A stretch of DNA of 64,000 nucleotides from Streptomyces sp. NRRL B-24484. GTDB taxonomy: Bacteria > Actinomycetota > Actinomycetes > Streptomycetales > Streptomycetaceae. The position numbers and the translations under genes are program-made. How positions within the stretch are numbered: position 1 is the first letter of the stretch; each line of letters opens with the position of its first letter. Shown here in pieces: positions 51,694 to 59,595 of this stretch. The notes under the pieces are model-generated. The model did no database searches and was not told where the DNA came from. It was given only the letters and a program-made list of their open reading frames with translations. The stretch lies in the NCBI RefSeq assembly GCF_000717715.1, contig NZ_JOAI01000027.1:1-64000 (forward strand). Reading direction: 5' to 3'.

Positions 51694-52529
51694 CGCAGCC
51701 TGCTCGACAGGACGATGCTCAGCAGGTGCAGCACGGTCTGCAGCACGGCGATCGCGGCGAGCACGACCACCGCGATGCGGGTGAAGAGGATGCCGCCGTG
51801 CACCTGGTCCGCGATGCCCGCGGCGAGGATGAACAGCGAGGCCTCGACGGCGCCGATGAGGCGGTGGAACTTCAGCAGCGAGGCGGCCCGGCGGGCCTTG
51901 GCGACGCCGGACGAACGCGGCACGGAGGCGCTGTCCTCGACGGCGGTCATGCCGCTGCGGGCGCGGGCCACGTCGACCAGGTCGGTCTCCGACTTGATCA
52001 GGATCGCGCCGAGCGCGGCCAGCGTGCCGAGGAAGGCCCACTGCCAGGCGGTGGCGGTGCCGTCCTGGTGGAAGAGGTCGGCGGCGCGCAGGCCGAGGCC
52101 GGTGAGCAGCGCGGCCTCGGACATGTAGTGGCCGACGCGGTCCAGGTAGACGCCGGTGAGCGAGGTCTGCCGGCGCCAGCGGGCGACCTCGCCGTCCACG
52201 CAGTCGAGCAGCAGGTAGACCTGGATCAGCAGGGCGCCCAGGACGGCGCCCGTGATGCCCGGGATCACCAGTGCGACGCCGGCCAGGATGCCGGTGAACA
52301 TCATCAGGTAGGTCAGCCCGTTGGGCGTGATCACCGTGACGGTGCTGAGGACGCGGGTGATCCGCAGCGAGATCTTCCGCATGTAGAGCCGGCCGGCCCA
52401 GTGCTCGGCGCTGCGGCGCTGGAGCATCCCCTCGGGGTGGATGACGGCCCGCAGCTCCTCGATGGAGGGGCGGCGGGTCAGGTCGACCGGGGCGACCGAG
52501 GGGGTGTCAGCGGTGGACTGCTTTGACAT
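51690..52529 (-). CDS. CDP-alcohol phosphatidyltransferase-like protein, variant active site
   Basis: 279 residues, about six helices from residue 68. The family motif D-x2-DG-x2-AR-x8-G-x3-D-x3-D is present as DCVDGEVARWRRQTSLTGVY then LDRVGH: the last Asp, which acts as general base, is His. The rest of the motif is intact. Such proteins move a phospho-alcohol from CDP to a lipid or polyol. It overlaps the dehydrogenase gene upstream by 23 bases and the glycosyltransferase by four. Whether the His variant is active is open; I recall the same change in Streptomyces homologues. Confidence 0.85.
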   Translation of the reverse strand: MSKQSTADTPSVAPVDLTRRPSIEELRAVIHPEGMLQRRSAEHWAGRLYMRKISLRITRVLSTVTVITPNGLTYLMMFTGILAGVALVIPGITGAVLGALLIQVYLLLDCVDGEVARWRRQTSLTGVYLDRVGHYMSEAALLTGLGLRAADLFHQDGTATAWQWAFLGTLAALGAILIKSETDLVDVARARSGMTAVEDSASVPRSSGVAKARRAASLLKFHRLIGAVEASLFILAAGIADQVHGGILFTRIAVVVLAAIAVLQTVLHLLSIVLSSRLR

Positions 52530-53568
52530 AGTCGGCGTACGCGTCCCTGATGTCGGATGGGGAGAGGTCGAGGTGTTCCAGGATGGTGAAGCGGCCCGGG
52601 CGGGTGTTCGGGGCGTAGTGCACCGCCTCGGTGAACTCCGCCTCGGTGAAGCCGATCCGGTCGGCGGTCACCGGCAGTCCGTGGCTCGCCAGGCGCTCCA
52701 CGATCAGACCGGTCAGCTCGTGCTCGCCCCGCAGGTGGCTGGCGAAGGCGGCACCGAGGCCGACCTGCTCGCCGTGCTGGGCGGACCGCTTGGGGTACAG
52801 CACGTCCAGGGCGTGCGAGATCTCGTGACAGGCGCCCGACGAGGGCCGGGTGCTGCCCGCGATGTTCATCGCGATGCCGGACAGTACCAGGGCTTCCGAC
52901 AGCGCCATCAGGAGGTCCTCGTCATCGAGGACGCCGGGGTGGCGCAGCAGGTTCTCGCCGGCCGAGCGGGCCATCGCGACGGCCAGGCCGTCCAGCGGCT
53001 CGCCGGTGATCCGGTTCGACAGCTCCCAGTCGGCGCAGGCCGAGATGTTGGAGATGACGTCGCCGATGCCGGCCGCGACGAAGCGCTGCGGCGCCCTGCG
53101 GATCACGTCGAGGTCGACGACGATGCCGATCGGGCTGGGCACGCCGTAGGAGCCGCGCCCGGCGTCGTTGTCGAGGATCGAGACCGGTGAGCAGATGCCG
53201 TCGTGCGCGAGGTTGGTGGCCACCGCGACGATCGGCAGGCCGACCCGGGCCGCGGCGTACTTCGCCGCATCGATGATCTTGCCGCCGCCGAGGCCGACCA
53301 GCGCGTCGAAGTGGCCGCCGCGCATCTCGTCGGCGAGCCGGACGGCCGCGTCGAGGGTGCCGTCGGCGACCTCGAACCAGGCGGCGCCCGGGAGCAGCGG
53401 TTCGAGCCGCTCCCGGAGCACCGCGCCGGAGCCGTTGCTGATCGCCACCGCTATCCGCCCGGAGGCGGACAGCCGCTGGTCCGCGAGGATCCCGCCGAGC
53501 GCGTCGAGGGCGCCCGCGCGGATCTCCACGAAGACCGGCGAGGGCAGCAGCCGGGTCAGTACTGGCAC
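52507..53568 (-). CDS. iron/zinc alcohol dehydrogenase, glycerol-1-phosphate dehydrogenase type
   Basis: 353 residues. NAD-binding GLGGGKIIDAAKYAA near 92-106, TNLAHDGICSPVS near 117, metal ligands in GIGDVISNISACAD, SGACHEISHALD (about 245-256) and SAQHGEQVGLG. This is the EgsA/AraM-like subgroup that interconverts dihydroxyacetone phosphate and sn-glycerol 1-phosphate. If so, the operon makes a polymer or lipid on a glycerol-1-phosphate backbone, the stereochemistry usual in archaea. GTG at 53568 overlaps the nucleotidyltransferase end by 13 bases, with GGGAGA upstream. Confidence 0.85.
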   Translation of the reverse strand: MPVLTRLLPSPVFVEIRAGALDALGGILADQRLSASGRIAVAISNGSGAVLRERLEPLLPGAAWFEVADGTLDAAVRLADEMRGGHFDALVGLGGGKIIDAAKYAAARVGLPIVAVATNLAHDGICSPVSILDNDAGRGSYGVPSPIGIVVDLDVIRRAPQRFVAAGIGDVISNISACADWELSNRITGEPLDGLAVAMARSAGENLLRHPGVLDDEDLLMALSEALVLSGIAMNIAGSTRPSSGACHEISHALDVLYPKRSAQHGEQVGLGAAFASHLRGEHELTGLIVERLASHGLPVTADRIGFTEAEFTEAVHYAPNTRPGRFTILEHLDLSPSDIRDAYADYVKAVHR

Positions 53569-54311
53569 GCGATCTCCCGCGCGCGGGCCAGGTCGTCGTG
53601 GTTGTCGACCTCGACCCAGGACACCTCGCCGATCGGCTGCACGTCGACGCGCAGGCCGCGGTTCACCATCTCCTGGTAGCCGTCCTCGTAGTAGAGCTGC
53701 GGGTCGCGCTCGAAGGTGGCCTGCAGGGCGTCGGCGAGCGCGTCCTTGGCGGACGGGTTGATGATCGTGACGCCGATGTACTCGCCGGTCGCCTCGGCCG
53801 GGTCCATCAGCTTGGTGATGCGGCGCATGCCGAGGGCGGGGTCGACGACGACCTTCATCTCCTCGTCGGCGAGCTTCTTCACGGTGTCCAGGGCGAGCAG
53901 GATGCCGGGGGCGTTGCCCTCCTTGGCCATCCGGTCGTTGCCGTCGAGCATGGTGCGCTGGACGGACGCCGGGTGCACGGTGTCGCCGTTGGCGAGCAGC
54001 AGGCCCTCGCCGAACAGCTCGCGGGCGCACCACAGGGAGTAGGCGTTGTTCCACTCCTCGGCCTTGTCGTTCTCGACCAGGGTGAGCTTGACGCCGTACT
54101 TCTGCTCCAGCGCGTCCTTGCGGTCGTACACGGCCTCCTTGCGGTACCCGACCACGACGGCGGCCTCGCGCAGCCCCACCTCGGCGAAGTTGCCGAGGGT
54201 GAGGTCCAGGACGGTCCGGTCCCCGTCGACCGGCACCAGCGCCTTCGGCAGGGTGTCGGTGTAGGGACGGAGCCGGCGGCCTGCGCCGGCGGCCAGGACG
54301 AGGCCGATCAT
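53556..54311 (-). CDS. sugar-phosphate / phosphocholine-type nucleotidyltransferase
   Basis: 251 residues. N-terminal NTP-binding motif LVLAAGAGRRLRPYTDTLPK (about 4-23) with Lys of PKALVPV, and LLLANGDTVH near 105 for metal. Resembles LicC-type cytidylyltransferases, which make CDP-activated head groups. In this operon it would supply the CDP-alcohol used by the adjacent transferases, possibly CDP-glycerol from glycerol 1-phosphate. ATG overlaps the upstream stop by four bases (ATGA). The base used (CTP or UTP) is not certain. Confidence 0.85.
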   Translation of the reverse strand: MIGLVLAAGAGRRLRPYTDTLPKALVPVDGDRTVLDLTLGNFAEVGLREAAVVVGYRKEAVYDRKDALEQKYGVKLTLVENDKAEEWNNAYSLWCARELFGEGLLLANGDTVHPASVQRTMLDGNDRMAKEGNAPGILLALDTVKKLADEEMKVVVDPALGMRRITKLMDPAEATGEYIGVTIINPSAKDALADALQATFERDPQLYYEDGYQEMVNRGLRVDVQPIGEVSWVEVDNHDDLARAREIACQY

Positions 54312-56341
54312 GCGGTGTCTCCTGATTCGTCGTGTTCTGCCGTGGCGTCGCCGAACACCCAGAAGTGGATGGACTCGGCGACGACGACCAGGGCCAGGAC
54401 GGCGGCCAGGGCCACCAGGCCGCCCTGCAGGGCGGCAGCTCCGGGCCCCTCGTGGCCGACGGACCCGATGGGGGCCCCGCCGTACACGAGGGCGGCGAAG
54501 AGGGTGACGAGCAGGGCCCGTCCCTCCTGGCCACCGGTCGCGCGAACCAGCCAGCGGGCCGGCGCGCCGGTGCCGCCGCGGAGGCGGTACACCGTGTCGT
54601 AGTGATGGTAGGCGACGGCCGCGACCAGCCCGAACGCGGCCGGGAGAGAGGCGGTGTCCAGGCGCAGCGCGAGCGCGAGGACGGTCAGGTACTCGCCGGC
54701 GCGGAAGAACGCGGGGGCCAGCCAGTCCAGCGGGCCGGTGAGCTTCCGGGCCAGGACGAGCGAGCTGAGCAGGACGTAGCCGGCGGCGGCGCCGACCGCG
54801 GCCCAGGTGCCGCCGAGCGCGTGGACGGCGACGGGCAGGCCGGCCGAGGCGAGCGCGGCGACCACCGGGACGGCGAGACCGGGCAGCCGGCGGGCGACGG
54901 GGCGCAGCACCGGCGCGAGCAGCTCGGCGAGCGGGCCGCCGTCGGCCAGGACGGCGACCTCGCGGGCGGCCTGGTCGGTACGCGGGCGGCGCCGGTTGAC
55001 CGAGCGCAGCACCCGGCCGGCGGTGGTGTAGCAGCAGGCCAGGGCGCAGCCGATCAGCAGCACGGTGAGCGTGGTGCGGGGGGTGGTGAGCGCGGTGAGC
55101 AGGGCTATCAGCGCCCAGCGCTCGCCGATCGGCAGCACGATGATGCGGCGGGCCCAGACCGTCCAGCCGACCCGGTCGAGCCGGTTGGAGAGCTGGGCGG
55201 TGGGGCTGGCGTTCGCAGCCTGGACCTTGCTGCCGGCGGTGGCGGGGTTGCGGGCGGTCTCCTGGTCGGCGGCCATGAAGGCGAAGTCGACGCTGTGCCG
55301 GAAGGTCATCAGCACCATCGCGGCGAGCGCGAGCGCCCACACGTGGTCGCCGGTGCGGGTGGCCGCGATCGCGAGGCCCGCGTAGAAGGAGTACTCCTTG
55401 GCCCGGTCGAAGGTGGCGTCCAGCCACGCGCCAACCGTGGAGTACTGCAGCGAGTACCGGGCGAGCTGGCCGTCGGTGCAGTCCAGCACGAAGGAGAGGA
55501 TCAGCAGCAGGCCGGCGGCGACGAAGCCGGGCCGGGTCGCGGTGGCCGCACTGGCGGCCGCGGCGAGCGCGGTGACCAGGGAGGCCGTGGTGACCTGGTT
55601 CGGGGTGAAGCCGCGACGCGCGCACCAGCGGGCGATGTAGCGCGAGTACGGGCTGACGCAGTAGGTGGTGAAGAAGCCGTCGCGGGCCTTCACGGCGCGG
55701 CGCAGCCGCACCGCCTCCTCGTCGACCTCGGCGACGGCGGCGCGGGCGGCGGCCAGCTCGTCGGCGGTGGCGGGGACGGTCGCGACCAGGGTGCCCAGCT
55801 CGGGGCGCTGGACGGGGACGCCGCCGCGCTGGACGGCGCCGGCGAGGGCGTCCGGGAGGTTCGGCTCGTGGCCGGTGAGGCCGTGGGCGGCGGCGACCAG
55901 CGCCTCGCGGGCGGCGGGGCCGTGGACCGCGACGGCGCCGGGCACGGCACCGGCCGCGAAGCGCGGGTCGGTGAGGGCCAGGCGCAGGGCGTGCCGGTGG
56001 CCGACGAAGCCGGCGTCTATGACGGCGATCCGCTCGGCCGGGTCGGCGGCCGCGAGCAGGCCGGCGAGTTCGGCGGCGTCCCGGGCGTGCAGGATCCGGC
56101 CGAAGCCGATCGCCGCGAGGTCGGCGGCGAGCGGACCGGGGGCGGTGACCGCGCCGCGGCCGCCGGCCGGGGGCGCGGGGGTGCCGGCCGCGGCGAGGTC
56201 GGGGCTGCGGTCGGCCTGGGCCGGGATGGGCACCGTGGTCACGGTGGCGGTGGCGGCCGTCCCGTACCCACCGGAGGTGCTGAGCGGGAGCGGGTCGCCG
56301 GCTCCCGGGACGGCCGACGGCTCGGAGCCGGTCACGATCAC
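54308..56341 (-). CDS. CDP-alcohol phosphatidyltransferase with DUF5941 C-terminal domain
   Basis: 677 residues in three parts. 1-215: soluble Ala-rich domain with an Ala/Pro-rich start (VIDAGFVGHRHALRLALTDP), nucleotidyltransferase-like in flavour. 220-450: CDP-alcohol transferase with complete motif DCTDGQLARYSLQYSTVGAW then LDATFD, so all four Asp are present. 450-677: hydrophobic DUF5941 domain, about five helices, ending EHDESGDTA. First gene of the operon; GTG at 56341 has no clear ribosome site and the true start could be some codons inside. A fusion of activating and transferring functions is plausible. Confidence 0.82.
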   Translation of the reverse strand: MIVTGSEPSAVPGAGDPLPLSTSGGYGTAATATVTTVPIPAQADRSPDLAAAGTPAPPAGGRGAVTAPGPLAADLAAIGFGRILHARDAAELAGLLAAADPAERIAVIDAGFVGHRHALRLALTDPRFAAGAVPGAVAVHGPAAREALVAAAHGLTGHEPNLPDALAGAVQRGGVPVQRPELGTLVATVPATADELAAARAAVAEVDEEAVRLRRAVKARDGFFTTYCVSPYSRYIARWCARRGFTPNQVTTASLVTALAAAASAATATRPGFVAAGLLLILSFVLDCTDGQLARYSLQYSTVGAWLDATFDRAKEYSFYAGLAIAATRTGDHVWALALAAMVLMTFRHSVDFAFMAADQETARNPATAGSKVQAANASPTAQLSNRLDRVGWTVWARRIIVLPIGERWALIALLTALTTPRTTLTVLLIGCALACCYTTAGRVLRSVNRRRPRTDQAAREVAVLADGGPLAELLAPVLRPVARRLPGLAVPVVAALASAGLPVAVHALGGTWAAVGAAAGYVLLSSLVLARKLTGPLDWLAPAFFRAGEYLTVLALALRLDTASLPAAFGLVAAVAYHHYDTVYRLRGGTGAPARWLVRATGGQEGRALLVTLFAALVYGGAPIGSVGHEGPGAAALQGGLVALAAVLALVVVAESIHFWVFGDATAEHDESGDTA

Positions 56342-56834
56342 AGTGGACAGCGGGACTCACTCCCTGACGGTGCGAACGTTCGACGGTACGGACGGAGGTC
56401 CGGCCGCAACGGCGAGCGGGTGGGACGGGGTGTGGTGGCGCTGCCCAGGGGGCCCGGCGCACCGGTTGAGGCTACCGGACGGCCCGTTTGCCCCCGAATC
56501 GGGGCATCGCCGCCCAACGGGGCACCGCGCGGGGGCGCCCGGCAGCGCGGGCGGGCGGCGCGTCGTCGCAGCCGGTGGCCGTTCCGGCCGCCCGGACCGT
56601 GCGGATCATCATCCCGGACGGCGAGCCCGGCGTTCAAGCCGCGGAGGGGCGGACATCGGGCGCACGTACGACGTTCGAACGGACACAAGGTGAAGGCTCC
56701 GCGACGAATTCGGTCAGGGCCCGAACACATCGTCCGGCCGTTCGTGCCTTCCCGGGCCCCACGTGCGTCGTGACCTCGGGACCCCGAACCATGCGGCAGA
56801 CTTGGGGCCCGACGCCACTTGCGAAGGGGACCCC
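56342..56834. other. divergent promoter region
   Basis: 493 bases between the DUF5941 gene (minus) and idi (plus). It has open frames but no recognisable product. AACGTTCGACGGTACGGACG near 56377-56396 is a possible promoter area. I see no convincing operator. Confidence 0.45.
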
Positions 56835-57476
56835 ATGTCCGACATCTCGTCGACCAGCCGGACGCACCTCCTCCCGGAGATCGACACGGATCTCGACGGA
56901 GGGCCCGGCGGCAGCGCCGGCGGTGCGGCGCAGCCCGCCGCCGAGATCCTGCTGGAACTGGTCGACGACGACGGCTTCACCATCGGCACCGCGGAGAAGC
57001 TCTCCGCCCACCAGCAGCCGGGCCGTTTGCACCGCGCGTTCTCGGTCTTCCTCTTCGACCAGCAGGGCCGGCTGCTGCTGCAGCGCCGCGCCCTCGGCAA
57101 GTACCACTCCCCCGGCGTGTGGTCGAACACCTGCTGCGGCCACCCCTACCCGGGCGAGCAGCCCTTCGTCGCGGCCGCGCGCCGCACGGCGGAGGAGCTC
57201 GGCATCGCTCCCGCCCTGCTCTGCGAGGCCGGCACCGTCCGCTACGACCTGCCGGACGAGGCCTCCGGCCTGATCGAGCGCGAGTGGAACCACCTCTTCG
57301 TCGGCCTGGTGACCGCCGACCTCGTGCCGGACCCTGACGAGATCGCCGAGACCCGCTTCGTCACCGAGGCCGAGCTGAAGGAGCTGGAGGCGGAGAAGCC
57401 GTTCTCCGCCTGGTTCCGGACGGTCTTCGAGGCGGCCCGGCCGGGCATCCGGGAGATCACCGGGCGCGGCTGGTAG
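56835..57476 (+). CDS. idi: isopentenyl-diphosphate delta-isomerase, type I
   Basis: 213 residues, Nudix-fold isomerase that interconverts IPP and DMAPP. Active-site Cys in SNTCCGHPYPGEQ (about 98-110), metal-binding His residues, Nudix helix AARRTAEELGI, and catalytic Glu in REWNHLFVG near 149-156. The N-terminal 35 residues are a variable Gly/Ala-rich arm. ATG with GAAGGGGA upstream. Divergent from the polymer operon and close to the hopanoid genes, for which it supplies DMAPP. Confidence 0.95.
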   Translation: MSDISSTSRTHLLPEIDTDLDGGPGGSAGGAAQPAAEILLELVDDDGFTIGTAEKLSAHQQPGRLHRAFSVFLFDQQGRLLLQRRALGKYHSPGVWSNTCCGHPYPGEQPFVAAARRTAEELGIAPALLCEAGTVRYDLPDEASGLIEREWNHLFVGLVTADLVPDPDEIAETRFVTEAELKELEAEKPFSAWFRTVFEAARPGIREITGRGW

Positions 57477-57546
57477 TCCTGCGACAGTCCTCGGCGGCAG
57501 GCTCGGGCGGTCTCCTCCGTTCCGGGCCTGCCGCGTTTCCGTTCCC

Positions 57547-57603
57547 GGCCCGCCGGGGTTCCGCACCGGGCCCGCCGGGGTTCCGTTCCGGGCCGGCCGG
57601 GTT
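57547..57603. repeat. direct repeat, 22 bp period
   Basis: GGCCCGCCGGGGTTCCG starts at 57547 and 57569, and a decayed third copy at 57591. It lies between the convergent idi and ATP-binding genes and may include their terminators. Confidence 0.8.
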
Positions 57604-58136
57604 CACCAGAGGTGGCCGTCCGGCTCCGCCGTGCGCGGGGCCGGCAGCGGCAGGGAGGCCCAGATGACCTTGCCGCCGCCCTCGGTGCGCTCCACGTCGC
57701 AGGTGCCGCCGGCCTGTAGGGTGACGCTCTTGACCAGCAGCAGCCCGCGGCCGCCGAGGTTGCCCAGATCGCTCTCCAGCGCCTTCGGCCGGTAGGGGTG
57801 GAGGTCCTCCACCGAGATCCGCACCCAGCCCTCGCCGATGGCGAGCTCGGTGCTGAGGCGGGGCGAGACGACGGCGGCGTGCGTCACCGCGTTGCTCACC
57901 AGCTCGGAGACGATCAGCAGCAGGTCGTCGATCAGCTCCTGGTAGCGCTCGCCGGCCATGCCCTGGGCGAGGAGGCGGTCACGGACTGCATGGCGGGTAC
58001 GGGGGACGGCGGCCTCCTGCGCGTCCGCGACGAACCGCCACACACCGGGTTCCGGGCCGGAGCCCGGCTGTCTGACCCCGTCCGGTGAACCGGGGTCCGT
58101 CGAAGTGCTCGAGGCCGCCCCGCTGATCTGTTCCAC
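57603..58136 (-). CDS. ATP-binding protein, anti-sigma-type HATPase
   Basis: 177 residues, GHKL fold: N box IVSELVSNAVTHAAV near 87, VEDLHPYRP (G1 position), G2 box GGRGLLLVKSV near 135 and the final GGKVIWASLPLP. Same family as the protein at 9914-10432, here with a Ser/Thr/Pro-rich N-terminal 35 residues. GTG at 58136 (MEQISGAAS...) follows AAGGGTGG; an upstream ATG in frame at 58235 is possible. Such proteins may phosphorylate or sequester regulators of sigma factors; no partner is adjacent. Confidence 0.82.
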   Translation of the reverse strand: MEQISGAASSTSTDPGSPDGVRQPGSGPEPGVWRFVADAQEAAVPRTRHAVRDRLLAQGMAGERYQELIDDLLLIVSELVSNAVTHAAVVSPRLSTELAIGEGWVRISVEDLHPYRPKALESDLGNLGGRGLLLVKSVTLQAGGTCDVERTEGGGKVIWASLPLPAPRTAEPDGHLW

Positions 58137-59057
58137 GTCAAGCCACCCTTCGCATCGTGACGGGAGGCTCTGCCGCGAGCCGTGCGCACGGCGGCGCCGG
58201 CCGGCGGCCTCTCGGGAATCGGGCGTTCCGCTCAAGGCTCCCTTGGTCCACAGAGGCTAGGAGAGCACCCGCCGGCCGCTGGTCGTAGGACTGGAAACTG
58301 GCGGCGGGTGAACTGTTCAGACCACATGCGAACGCGATCGGACCACTTCGGCCCGGTCACGATTCGTTGTACCAGCGGAACGGTCACACCGTGGGAGGTT
58401 TTCCCAGATCAGCACGGCCGGACACCGGGGTCTCCACGTCCGCCGGAACGCCCCCGCGAGGCGCCCCCGGGGCCGCCCGCGGCCTCCGCACGGCCCGGCC
58501 GCCCGGCCGGCCCGTCCTCGCGTCGCGCCTCCGCTGCGGCGCCCGTCCGGCGGTCCGGGCCCGGGCCCCGCGGACCGCGCCGATCCCGCCGACGGGCGCC
58601 CGCAACGGCGCTGATCAGGCCGGGTCCGTCCGACCGCCCCGGCGGTCGGCGGTCGAGGGCCCGGCCGGGGCGGACGCCGGACGGCCCGTGCACGGGCGCC
58701 GGCCGCCCGCACGGTGAACGAACACGGTCAGTGACGGCGCCGGGTCGATCCGCGGCCCTGCGGACGGCGGGACGGCCCGCCCGATCGAAGCGGCCGGGCG
58801 CCGAGCAGGAGGAGCGCGACGGACCGAGTGAGCCCCTCCGTGCCGGTCGCGGTCGCGCGCCCCCTGCGCCGTCCCGCCCCAGGCCCCGCCTCCGCCCAAC
58901 ACCCGCTTGAAGGAGATCCGTGCCGATTTGCGCTGATTGTTCCGCCCTGCCCGTACCGAGCAGCAGAAACGCAGGTGAGAAGCAGTCCCGCGGCCTGGTA
59001 ATGTTCTCTCTGTCGCCAGGGGGCGAAGGAAACGGAAACCCCGAGGCAACACACCCC
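58137..59057. other. gene-poor stretch, 920 bases
   Basis: Extreme GC content with low-complexity Arg/Gly/Pro frames on all sides; I see no conserved product, no insertion sequence end and no clear promoter. It separates the ATP-binding gene from tRNA-Leu. It may be regulatory or eroded DNA. Confidence 0.5.
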
Positions 59058-59145
59058 GTCCGGGTGGCGGAATGGCAGACGCGCTAGCTTGAGGTGCTAG
59101 TGCCCTTTATCGGGCGTGGGGGTTCAAGTCCCCCCTCGGACACCA
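59058..59145 (+). tRNA. tRNA-Leu (anticodon GAG)
   Basis: Acceptor GTCCGGG pairs with CTCGGAC plus A and encoded CCA. D arm from TGGCGGAATGGCAGACG. Anticodon arm CTAGC-TTGAGGT-GCTAG places GAG at 34-36. A long class II variable arm (TGCCCTTTATCGGGCG) and T arm GGGGGTTCAAGTCCCCC follow. Position without CCA is 59058-59142. Confidence 0.96.
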
Positions 59146-59148
59146 GTG

Positions 59149-59186
59149 AGAGGCGGATCGTGATCTTCGGATCACGATCCGCCTCT
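59149..59186 (+). terminator. tRNA-Leu terminator with UUCG loop
   Basis: Perfect 16-base arms (59149-59164, 59171-59186) closed by C(UUCG)G, four bases after the CCA. Confidence 0.9.
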
Positions 59187-59225
59187 TCGCGTGCTGCGTG
59201 CTGTGGCCGGTAGCCGGTGGTCCGC

Positions 59226-59492
59226 TCACGCCCGGGCCGTGATCACCACGGCCGTCTCGGCGAAGAAGAAGCGCCCCTGCTCCGCCGCGAGCCGCACCGC
59301 CCCGTGCCGGGCTCCGACCTCCCCTGGTGACACCTCTCCCCTGCCCTTGCGAGCCACACTGCTCGCGGCCGACCGATCGAGGCCGATGAGTCGCGCCCGC
59401 GGATGTCGGCGGGCGAAGGCCGCCAGCGTTGGCCCCTTACCGCACCCCAGGTCAACGACGCACCCGTCGAAGCGCAGGGCCGTCGAGTCCAC
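59226..59492 (-). pseudogene. SAM-dependent methyltransferase remnant
   Basis: 88 codons open. The SAM motif I is perfect (VVDLGCGKGPTLAAFARR) with motif II RARLIGLDRS, then the sequence jumps to a C-terminal-like GRFFFAETAVVITARA and stops. A class I methyltransferase should have about 120 more residues between. There is an in-frame stop a few codons upstream and no ATG, only GTG at 59492. An internal deletion and a lost N-terminus are likely. It sits between the tRNA and the helicase gene, on the opposite strand. Confidence 0.65.
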
Positions 59493-59595
59493 CAGGATGT
59501 CACTGACGTCCTTTCAGTTCGGCAGCCCCACCGGCCTGGTACGAACGATAGGATCACGGTGGGGATGCACCGTGGCGGTGTTTTGGGGGGAGCCG

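Noticed and set aside
58317..58910. Frames of 70-240 codons before tRNA-Leu
   Set aside because: Same low-complexity pattern on both strands; no credible gene.
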